Assembly: GCA_903864375.1 (NCBI GenBank) | Contig: CAIPFS010000379.1 | Span: 1 to 10,103, forward strand | DNA length: 10,103 bases | Direction: 5' to 3' | Source: an uncultured Verrucomicrobiota bacterium | GTDB taxonomy: Bacteria; Verrucomicrobiota; Verrucomicrobiia; Limisphaerales; UBA9464 | Part shown: positions 1-5,488 of the stretch, one piece after another | Layout: each line of letters opens with the position of its first letter | How positions within the stretch are numbered: position 1 is the first letter of the stretch | The notes under the pieces: generated by a model | What the model saw: only the letters and a program-made list of their open reading frames with translations | What the model was told of the DNA's origin: nothing | Database searches by the model: none | Made by a program: the position numbers and the translations under genes

Positions 1-1
1 C

Positions 2-21
2 GCCTGTCGCAGCCTGTCGCA
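2..21. repeat. Tandem 10-bp direct repeat upstream of the first gene
   Basis: The decamer GCCTGTCGCA occurs twice head to tail (2-11 and 12-21), directly ahead of the start codon at 29. It takes the place where a ribosome binding site would be expected, and no purine-rich Shine-Dalgarno sequence is visible. The window edge hides whether further copies lie upstream, so this may be the end of a longer repeat array or a simple two-copy slip. No function can be assigned. Confidence 0.6.
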
Positions 22-28
22 CATCGTA

Positions 29-2065
29 ATGAAAAAAGTCCTCATCCTGACGGCTGGTTTTGGCGAAGGACACAACGCCGCAGCGCGTAACGTTCGGGAT
101 GCCCTTGAATTGGCGTCCGATGATTTCAAGGTCGAAATCCTCGACCTGCTGGAGATTTCCTACGGACGTTTGAACCAGTTGGTGCGCACGACCTACGCCA
201 AGGTGATTGATTATGCGCCGTCGGTGTGGAACGGGATCTATGAGTGGTTGGACGGGTCCCGGTGGCCCCATCCGGATGGAGCGGTGGGACTGTTCCGTTT
301 GCGGGAGCATTTGTCGGACATATTAAAGTCGACCGAGCCGGATTGCGTGATCACGACCTATCCCCTGTATGCTCCGTTGATTCAGCTGCTTTATCAGGAT
401 CATTCAGAACGACCCTTCCGGCTCATCTCGGTGGTGACGGATTCCATCACCGCCCATTCCATGTGGTGGCGCTCCCCCTGCGATTATTGGGTGGTGAGCA
501 ACGATGCCACGGCGGAAGTGCTTCGGACGGGCGGTGTGCCCACCGAACGCGTCAAGGCGCTGGGATTTCCCGTCAGCCCGCGATTTGCTGATTTAAGCAC
601 CCGAACCCTGGAGTCACCTGACGAAGCCGCCGTTCGTCGGTTATTGCTGGTGGTGAATCACAATAAGAAAAAAGCGGCCCGAACCGTGGAGGAGCTGCTG
701 GAATTACCCCGCGTTCACCTGACGGTGACCGTTGGCAGGGATGCCGAGCTGAAAGCGGAATTGGCCGAGGTTACCCGGCATCACCCCGACCGGGTCACCC
801 TGCTGGGATGGACCAATGTCATGCCCAGGCTTCTTGCCGAAAGCCATCTGCTGATCACCAAGGCGGGCGGAGCAATCATCCAGGAAGCGCTGGCAGCCCG
901 CTGCCCGATGATCATCAATCACGTCATCCCCGGGCAGGAGGAAGGCAATGCCCGATTGGTGACCGAGAATGGCTATGGTGCGGTCGCTGAACGCCGGAAA
1001 CAGGTGGCTGGTCTGGTGGAGGACGCCTTTGCCCATCATGGAAAGCGCTGGCACCAATGGCGGAGGAATCTGGAGCGGGACTCCAAACCCGACGGAGCGA
1101 TCCGGCTCGCGGAGTTGGTCCGGACCGTTTGTCTGGAAAACGACGAGGAGCGCCAGCCCCAGCCGCTGTTCGGAAACCAACGGCAGGGATCCGCACTCCG
1201 GGAGGTTTCCACTTTGCCGGACCCGGAATTGATCCAGACCCGCCGATCTGTTTCACAAGCCCGGGATCAGGCCCCCCTCCTTTGCGATTTGCACACCCAT
1301 ACCACCTACTCGGATGGCAGTCTGTCCGTGTCCGAGTTGGTGGATTTCTACGGTCGCCGCGGATTTGACTGCATCTGCATCACCGACCATCTGGCGGATC
1401 CGCGTCGGGTCCTGGGTAAACTGGTCCGCCTGACCAACCTCGTCCTGTCTCCCAATCAAATTGATGAATATTTTGAGGTCATCGCCCGGGAACGAAAGCG
1501 CGCCTGGCGTAAGTATTCGATGCTATTGATGACGGGCATCGAGTTTAACAAGGACGGTTTGACCTCAAAATCGTCGGCACACCTTCTGGGGATTGACCTT
1601 CAGGCACCCATCCATCCGGGATTGGACCTGGAAGAAACCATCAGCGAAATTCATCGCCAGGGCGGATTGGCCGTGGCTTCACATCCCCACGTCATGAAGA
1701 CGGAGTGGGGAAAGAACACCCTGTACCTCTGGGAGAATCAGGATAAGTACGCCTCCCTGATTGATGCCTGGGAGATTGCCAACCGAAACAATATCTTCAG
1801 CCCGGTCAGCCTCAAACGCCTGCCCTTTCTGGCAAACAGCGATTTCCACAAACCAAAACACATTGAGTCGTGGAAATCGATTCTGCGCTGCGAAAAGAAC
1901 GCCGAAGCCATCAAGGCCTGCATCCGGGACAACCGGAACGTCTCCATCACCTTGTACCGGGATGAGGCCGTCGGAGAGGCTGAATTGAGCGGAGTCGGCC
2001 TCCCTGAGGCGGCGGTTGCGGAGGCCGCGGCCGCGGGGCGCTCCCTCATCGCCGCCAGGGTCTGA
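29..2065 (+). CDS. MGDG synthase-type glycosyltransferase fused to a C-terminal PHP phosphoesterase
   Basis: This 678-residue cytoplasmic protein joins two enzymes. Residues 1 to about 180 match the MGDG synthase N-terminal domain, with the glycine-rich acceptor loop GFGEGHNAAA at 10-19. Residues about 195-370 form a GT28-like nucleotide-sugar domain with the motifs GWTNVMPRLL, TKAGGAIIQEAL and PGQEEGNA, typical of MurG/diacylglycerol glycosyltransferases. A polar linker (about 371-415) leads to a PHP domain with its expected metal ligands: DLHTHTTYSDG (420-430, H422/H424), ITDH (451-454), E505, H518, SHPH (551-554) and SDFH (604-607). The end is an alanine-rich tail. The family suggests sugar transfer to a lipid acceptor plus hydrolysis of a phosphoester; neither substrate is known. 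MGDG-type enzymes are usually about 370-400 residues, so the extra half is the PHP domain. The ATG at 29 starts directly on the MKKVLILTAG strand, so the start is secure although no good RBS is visible. Confidence 0.9.
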   Translation: MKKVLILTAGFGEGHNAAARNVRDALELASDDFKVEILDLLEISYGRLNQLVRTTYAKVIDYAPSVWNGIYEWLDGSRWPHPDGAVGLFRLREHLSDILKSTEPDCVITTYPLYAPLIQLLYQDHSERPFRLISVVTDSITAHSMWWRSPCDYWVVSNDATAEVLRTGGVPTERVKALGFPVSPRFADLSTRTLESPDEAAVRRLLLVVNHNKKKAARTVEELLELPRVHLTVTVGRDAELKAELAEVTRHHPDRVTLLGWTNVMPRLLAESHLLITKAGGAIIQEALAARCPMIINHVIPGQEEGNARLVTENGYGAVAERRKQVAGLVEDAFAHHGKRWHQWRRNLERDSKPDGAIRLAELVRTVCLENDEERQPQPLFGNQRQGSALREVSTLPDPELIQTRRSVSQARDQAPLLCDLHTHTTYSDGSLSVSELVDFYGRRGFDCICITDHLADPRRVLGKLVRLTNLVLSPNQIDEYFEVIARERKRAWRKYSMLLMTGIEFNKDGLTSKSSAHLLGIDLQAPIHPGLDLEETISEIHRQGGLAVASHPHVMKTEWGKNTLYLWENQDKYASLIDAWEIANRNNIFSPVSLKRLPFLANSDFHKPKHIESWKSILRCEKNAEAIKACIRDNRNVSITLYRDEAVGEAELSGVGLPEAAVAEAAAAGRSLIAARV

Positions 2066-2079
2066 CGCCCGCCCAGACC

Positions 2080-2118
2080 CGATTGGACTGGCGCGACGGA
2101 ATCCAATCGTTACCGTTT
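2080..2118 (+). terminator. Possible weak terminator after the glycosyltransferase-PHP gene
   Basis: A perfect 8-bp inverted repeat, CGATTGGA (2080-2087) and TCCAATCG (2102-2109), has a 14-nt loop and is followed by a broken T run (TTACCGTTTT, 2110-2119). It lies 15 nt after the stop codon at 2063-2065. The long loop and interrupted T tract make it a poor intrinsic terminator, so read-through into the gene at 2175 is possible. Confidence 0.35.
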
Positions 2119-2174
2119 TGGGACTGCCGGGTGCGGATGGTCCGTTCATTCCGGAGCCCACTGACTGAAATAAC

Positions 2175-2588
2175 ATGACCTCCGCCCCCGAAAACCCCAT
2201 CTGGCTCGCCAAGACGCAGGAACTCTGCGCCGTCCTTCTGGAACTCCCCGATTTCCAGTTGATTCGCGCCAGCGTCGAACGCTTTGCCGCTGATGCCACC
2301 TTGCGGGAACAATTGACCGAGCTGAATGAGAAAGGGGGGAGCCTTCAACAACGGCAGCAATTCGGTCTGCCTCTCGACGATGATGAAGTCAGCCGATTCG
2401 AGACATTGCGCGAGGGTTTTTTGGATAATCCCGTCGCCCGCCAGTTCCTGGATGCCCAGGAGGCCATGCGCCGCTTCCAGGTGACCGTCGGAGAACATGT
2501 CGCAAAAACCTTCGAATTGGGCCGGGTTCCGACCGCCGATGATTTCCCCCAAGGCTGCGGCGACGATTGCGGTTGCGCGACCGAATAG
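2175..2588 (+). CDS. YlbF-family protein with a cysteine-rich C-terminal tail
   Basis: This 137-residue, mostly helical, acidic protein has the size and pattern of the Com_YlbF family (YlbF/YmcA/YheA). A helical core of about 110 residues contains the LEGF/FxxAQE-like region, here LDNPVARQFLDAQEAMRRFQ. In Bacillus, YlbF and YmcA act with YaaT as adaptors for RNase Y-dependent RNA processing, competence and biofilm formation, and that complex carries Fe-S clusters. Here the tail (127-135, GCGDDCGCA) supplies three closely spaced cysteines, C128, C132 and C134, as a possible metal or Fe-S ligand set; a further cysteine lies at C18. The start is the ATG at 2175, about 110 nt after the preceding gene, with no clear Shine-Dalgarno sequence. 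It is convergent with the PLP enzyme gene, 38 nt apart. Family membership is fairly sure; the role in this organism is unknown. Confidence 0.75.
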   Translation: MTSAPENPIWLAKTQELCAVLLELPDFQLIRASVERFAADATLREQLTELNEKGGSLQQRQQFGLPLDDDEVSRFETLREGFLDNPVARQFLDAQEAMRRFQVTVGEHVAKTFELGRVPTADDFPQGCGDDCGCATE

Positions 2589-2626
2589 AGCGGAGCGGGA
2601 ACAGGGGGCGTGCAGGAACACGTCCG

Positions 2627-3757
2627 CTACGCCGGCCTCCAGAATCGGCTGCGGGCGGTGACGGTCCACCGCTCCCTCACTTCACCCTGATCGACGACGT
2701 GGACCTGTTCATGCAGGGCCACCGTGGGGCAGACATGCCGGGGAAGCGCATACACCGCGTCGCCCACCTTCCAACGATGAGCATCGGGACACTCCACCAC
2801 CAGGTGTTCCTCGCTGTGCATCACCGGATTTGCTCCGGCGAGATTTAGAAATTCGACCCGCGGTTGGGGCATTTCAGAGGCGACGGCTTTGTGCCCCAAA
2901 TCCAGGCAGAGACGTTGAGGCGACGGTTTGCTGACAACCCGGGTCAGTAGGACGGCCGCTGGCAGGAATGGCAGGTCGGGGAACTTTTGCGCATATCCGG
3001 CATCCCAAAGCACGGTCGTTCCGGGACTCAATTCCACACTGTCGCGCCGGGCGTGAATGGCAAAGGTGGGACTGCCGCCCACCACCAGACGAGGCACCCG
3101 CCATCCCCGGGAAATCAACGTGTCCCGAAGGGTCGACACGGGAACAAAGGCCTCGTCGCACCGGATGGTGCGGTCGTCCAGGTTTTGGTCGGTGATGTGG
3201 CCGTCATAGGCATGCAGTCCTCCTGGAATCAGTCCCGGCAGGGAGACAAGATCCGAGTAAAGGTGTTCCGCGTCGTGACCCGGGGCGATTCCTGTTCGTC
3301 GAAATCCGACGTCCAAATCGATCAGTACCTCGAGTTGGAGTTTCCGGGCGACCGCAGCAGCTGAAAGGGCGGTCAGGGCCCCGCTGTCATCCGCGAGGCA
3401 GGAGAAACGGGTCGCAGGAAACGTCTGCACCAATTCCGCCCAATCGCGGATGGAGGGACCGACCAGAGGATAGGCCAGCAAGATATCCCCTGCCCCGGCG
3501 TGGGCAGCCATGGAACATTCCGCCAGGGTCGCCGCCTTGAAGCGACCAATCCCCAACTCGATCTGACGCTGAATCAGCCCGGTAATTTTGTGGGTCTTGA
3601 GGTGGGGGCGGAGGCGTTCAGGTCCGCCGGCGATGCGTATCATCTCCGCCAGATTTTTCTCGATGCGCTGCCGGTGGAAGAGCAGGGAAGGCGACGGAAT
3701 TTCGTCCTCTCCCAGGATGCTGTACCAGGGAGGCTCCAAAGTGGTCGAAACGGACAT
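2627..3757 (-). CDS. D-threonine aldolase / D-serine dehydratase-like PLP enzyme
   Basis: This 376-residue cytoplasmic enzyme belongs to the fold-type III (alanine racemase-like) PLP family that includes D-threonine aldolase and eukaryotic-type D-serine dehydratase. The N-terminal TIM barrel opens with the typical PSPSLLFHRQRIEKNL strand-helix and the PLP-lysine motif RPHLKTHK (K54). The C-terminal beta domain ends with PRHVCPT, whose H341 and C343 match the H-x-C metal site of this family. It would cleave or dehydrate a D-beta-hydroxy amino acid with a divalent metal; aldolase and dehydratase activity cannot be told apart from sequence. It is the second gene of a minus-strand operon: its ATG lies 8 nt after the RidA-type stop codon, without a recognisable Shine-Dalgarno sequence, suggesting translational coupling. 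Length is normal for the family and no key residue is missing. Confidence 0.88.
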   Translation of the reverse strand: MSVSTTLEPPWYSILGEDEIPSPSLLFHRQRIEKNLAEMIRIAGGPERLRPHLKTHKITGLIQRQIELGIGRFKAATLAECSMAAHAGAGDILLAYPLVGPSIRDWAELVQTFPATRFSCLADDSGALTALSAAAVARKLQLEVLIDLDVGFRRTGIAPGHDAEHLYSDLVSLPGLIPGGLHAYDGHITDQNLDDRTIRCDEAFVPVSTLRDTLISRGWRVPRLVVGGSPTFAIHARRDSVELSPGTTVLWDAGYAQKFPDLPFLPAAVLLTRVVSKPSPQRLCLDLGHKAVASEMPQPRVEFLNLAGANPVMHSEEHLVVECPDAHRWKVGDAVYALPRHVCPTVALHEQVHVVDQGEVRERWTVTARSRFWRPA

Positions 3758-3765
3758 CGAATGAA

Positions 3766-4227
3766 TCAGTCCAATTCGAAGATGGCCTCGATTTCAACGG
3801 CGATATTGCCCGGCAACGGCCCCATCCCCACCGCACTGCGGGCTCCAATCCCCTTGTCGGGACCCCAGACCTGGGCGAACAACTCGCTGCAACCGTTGAT
3901 GACCTTGGGATGTTCGTAAAAGTCGGGGGCGGAATTCACCATGCCCAAAAGTTTGATGAGGCGTCCGACCCGATCGAGGGAGCCCAATTGATTTCGAAGG
4001 GTGGCCAGAATGGCCAATCCCACCTGACGGGCCGCGTCTTTCCCCTGCTCCAGTCCGATATCCCGACCCACCACCCCTTGAATCAAGGAGCCGTCGGGTC
4101 GAAGCGGGCCATGTCCCGAAACGTAGGCGAGGGAACCCACGATCACGAGTGGCTTGTACACGGCAATGGGTTTGGGAGCCGGGGGCAACTCCAACCCGAG
4201 TTCAAGGAAACGGATTTCAGGTGTCAT
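3766..4227 (-). CDS. RidA/YjgF-family protein (enamine/imine deaminase type)
   Basis: This 153-residue protein belongs to the YjgF/YER057c/UK114 superfamily, in the longer endoribonuclease-labelled (chorismate mutase-like) subgroup. Visible signatures are ELPPAPKPIAVYKP near the N terminus, YVSGHGPLRPDG, the GxDI..EQGKDAARQVGLAIL helix, and the C-terminal active-site strand GARSAVGMGPLPGN followed by VEIE. R130 and E145 have the spacing of the catalytic Arg and Glu of RidA. Such proteins form trimers and hydrolyse reactive enamine/imine intermediates released by PLP enzymes. That fits its operon partner, the D-threonine aldolase/D-serine dehydratase-like gene starting 8 nt downstream. The ATG at 4227 is chosen because the conserved N terminus begins just after it; no Shine-Dalgarno sequence is seen. 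Subgroup functions are less well defined than for RidA itself, so the substrate is inferred from context. Confidence 0.88.
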   Translation of the reverse strand: MTPEIRFLELGLELPPAPKPIAVYKPLVIVGSLAYVSGHGPLRPDGSLIQGVVGRDIGLEQGKDAARQVGLAILATLRNQLGSLDRVGRLIKLLGMVNSAPDFYEHPKVINGCSELFAQVWGPDKGIGARSAVGMGPLPGNIAVEIEAIFELD

Positions 4228-4235
4228 GGGAAGGT

Positions 4236-4427
4236 TCAGGGCCAGGTCCTGTGAGCGGGTACCATGAGCAGGGACTCTGATCCAGTCTTATCCACGAACC
4301 CAACGAATACTGCATTTTCATCACAACCCAGTATCTCGAATGATACCAGCACCTTGCCCGAGCCGCCAAAAGGCGCCGGCTTCCGCAATATCAAGAGACT
4401 GGAGGACCTTGATTCGACCGATGCCAC
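4236..4427 (-). CDS. Doubtful 63-residue small ORF just upstream of the RidA-type gene
   Basis: A GTG-started frame (start 4427) ends 8 nt before the RidA-type start codon, the same spacing as between the next two genes. The middle part (VLVSFEILGCDENAVFVGFVD) alternates hydrophobic residues like beta-strands, and the frame opens directly after an in-frame stop (TGA at 4430-4428). Against it: no clear Shine-Dalgarno sequence, no recognised family, no visible codon bias, and a location in the A+T-richer pocket. It could be a leader or accessory peptide, the remnant of a longer gene, or chance. Confidence 0.2.
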   Translation of the reverse strand: MASVESRSSSLLILRKPAPFGGSGKVLVSFEILGCDENAVFVGFVDKTGSESLLMVPAHRTWP

Positions 4428-4506
4428 TCAATCACATCCCTGTTCACCGACCACTAAGCTTCGGCGCAATTGTATAGATCATCGCAGGAATAAAACATCG
4501 AATCTA

Positions 4507-4920
4507 TTAAATCAATCTCTCTCGGTAGGAAACCTGGACTGAGGCGTCATCAAGCCCCTCTATTGTCAAGTACTGATGCCATCGACCATCTGCGGGGCCA
4601 TCGAGCAAAAGGTACGTATCCTCCCACCCTTCAGGAGACTTTGTCCACGTGAAGATATTCCTGCCTGTCCACCATCGACGATGCAATGTAAATCCGCCAC
4701 GCTTTGTTCCACAGGACTTCAGTAGAAACTGGTCCATGTTTTCGACCTTTGAAGGAAGCTCTTTAGGGAGTGAGATGGTTTTACCTAAAGATTGGGATAA
4801 CTCCAAAAACACTGCCCTCAACCTCAGCATCAACTCGAAGTTTGGCACCAGCACCATTATCGTGGGGCCGCATGCGCCCTTGTAGCAGACAAATTGAATC
4901 TGAGATTCATGACTATTCAC
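4507..4920 (-). CDS. Hypothetical protein, 137 residues
   Basis: No family is recognised. The frame starts with GTG at 4920 and has a good Shine-Dalgarno sequence, AAAGGA (4934-4929 on the minus strand), 8 nt upstream, which decides this start over the internal ATG at residue 22. The protein looks like a real soluble single-domain protein: an N-terminal strand region with two cysteines (VCYKGACGP), a helix (about 27-50), then a tryptophan/tyrosine-rich beta-type half containing RRWWTG, FTWTKSPEGWEDTYLLLDG and GRWHQYLTIEGL. There is no signal peptide or membrane segment. It stands alone in the A+T-richer pocket beside the tRNA, so recent acquisition is likely. Its size, solubility and orphan location resemble those of small immunity or accessory proteins of mobile regions, but that is only a resemblance. 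Confidence 0.6.
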   Translation of the reverse strand: MNSHESQIQFVCYKGACGPTIMVLVPNFELMLRLRAVFLELSQSLGKTISLPKELPSKVENMDQFLLKSCGTKRGGFTLHRRWWTGRNIFTWTKSPEGWEDTYLLLDGPADGRWHQYLTIEGLDDASVQVSYRERLI

Positions 4921-4928
4921 TCAGGAAT

Positions 4929-4934
4929 TCCTTT
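4929..4934 (-). promoter_or_regulatory. Ribosome binding site of the hypothetical gene
   Basis: On the minus strand AAAGGA lies 8 nt ahead of the GTG at 4920. This is the site that supports the GTG as the true start and the frame as a translated gene. Most other genes in the window lack such a clear site. Confidence 0.55.
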
Positions 4935-5170
4935 CAGTATTAATTGTCCGTCGCCTTCGACGATTCAGCCACTGATTATTCCACCCGCTCCACATGAGGT
5001 GGAACTTGAACGGAAAATCGGAGTCCTGACGAAGAGCCGGAGCAATCGGCTCGAACCGCCTTTTACGCGCTCAATCCCTCACCGTGAACTTCAAAAAGCC
5101 GTGGATTTCACTGGCCGAAACGAACACCGCCGCGAATCAAGCGGTGATGCCTTCTAACCAAATTTCGGAG

Positions 5171-5246
5171 TGGTGGAGCCGAGGGGAGTCGAACCCCTGA
5201 CCTTCTCATTGCGAACGAGACGCTCTACCAACTGAGCTACGACCCC
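5171..5246 (-). tRNA. tRNA-Ala (anticodon CGC)
   Basis: The minus strand folds into a complete 76-nt cloverleaf with encoded CCA (5173-5171). The acceptor stem GGGGTCG (5246-5240) pairs with CGGCTCC (5181-5175) and contains the G3:U70 wobble pair that identifies tRNA-Ala. The D arm is GCTC/GAGC with loop AGTTGGTA. The anticodon stem TCTCG/TGAGA encloses loop TTCGCAA, giving anticodon CGC at 5213-5211, which reads GCG alanine codons. The T arm is AGGGG-TTCGACT-CCCCT and the discriminator base is A. The whole structure is intact. It lies at the border between the A+T-richer pocket and the toxin region, a common place for integrated elements. Confidence 0.97.
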
Positions 5247-5255
5247 ATTCAACTG

Positions 5256-5261
5256 ATTATC
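5256..5261 (-). promoter_or_regulatory. Possible -10 box for the tRNA gene
   Basis: On the minus strand GATAAT (five of six matches to TATAAT) ends 9 nt before the tRNA 5' end, which would give a very short leader. No convincing -35 element is seen 16-18 nt upstream, so this is only a candidate. Confidence 0.3.
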
Positions 5262-5383
5262 AAGTACTTGCGGTGAAATTTTTGACATGGAACCCGGCCA
5301 TTTTCATGACCGTATTCCACGTTCACCACGGAAGGAGCATGCGAGGGAATTGTCGGGATCGCGAGTGAAAAATCCCGTTTTGA

Positions 5384-5488
5384 GTTACAGCCCCTCCAAT
5401 TCCTTCACTGGTGCGCAGCGCCTTGGCGTTCGCTGAAGCGTTTTCGCCTGACATTGAGAAGCAACGCTTAGCCGAAATCGGCACATGA
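5384..5488 (+). pseudogene. Remnant of an antitoxin gene (DUF433-like C-terminal end)
   Basis: In the frame whose stop TGA (5486-5488) overlaps the toxin ATG as ATGA, the 34 codons after an upstream in-frame stop (5381-5383) read as VTAPPIPSLVRSALAFAEAF and then SPDIEKQRLAEIGT. The PSLVRSALAFAEAF stretch resembles the C-terminal helix of DUF433 antitoxins, which typically precede DUF5615 PIN-like toxins in the same arrangement. A whole DUF433 protein needs about 75 codons, but upstream stops in this frame and the nearby tRNA leave no room. The antitoxin therefore seems truncated. A usable start (GTG at 5411) would give only 25 residues. The assignment rests on one short motif plus context. 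Confidence 0.4.

Larger units (their letters stand above)
4228..5170. other. A+T-richer pocket between the ridA-like operon and tRNA-Ala
   Basis: Base composition drops visibly compared with both flanks, and codon-like third-position G/C bias disappears outside the one convincing gene (4507-4920, minus). Positions 4228-4506 hold only a doubtful small minus-strand frame (4236-4427). Positions 4935-5170 show no credible gene, only a 6-bp hairpin (GAGCCG at 5034-5039 with CGGCTC at 5047-5052) lacking a T tract. The pocket abuts the 3' end of the tRNA gene, the usual side for tRNA-targeted integration. No direct duplication of the tRNA 3' end was found at the far border. A degraded insertion is plausible but unproven. 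Confidence 0.5.

Noticed and set aside
244..1459. Several alternative frames on both strands inside the first gene
   Set aside because: All overlap the glycosyltransferase-PHP gene, which has continuous domain motifs; these are shadows.
2589..2628. Possible shared terminator between the convergent YlbF-family and PLP-enzyme genes
   Set aside because: Only a 6-bp AGCGGA/TCCGCT pairing with a long loop and a nested 4-5-bp CGTG/CACG stem; no T tracts on either strand.
4264..4542. 92-codon plus-strand frame in the A+T-richer pocket
   Set aside because: Low-complexity Ser/Thr/Pro/Asn composition, no RBS, no family, and it overlaps the 3' end of the better-supported gene at 4507-4920.
5034..5052. 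Hairpin GAGCCG/CGGCTC near the tRNA
   Set aside because: Only 6 bp with no adjacent T tract on either strand; too weak for a terminator or attachment-site core.
4894..5157. 87-codon plus-strand frame next to the tRNA
   Set aside because: No domain, no RBS and no plausible coding composition; it overlaps the start region of the minus-strand hypothetical gene.
5171..5190. Search for a duplicated tRNA 3' end as an attachment site
   Set aside because: No copy of the tRNA 3' segment was found by eye elsewhere in the window, so an att pair cannot be claimed.
5282..5287. TTGACA, a perfect -35 box on the plus strand upstream of the toxin
   Set aside because: No acceptable -10 element lies 15-19 nt downstream (the best are CATGAC and TTCATG), so it is probably chance.
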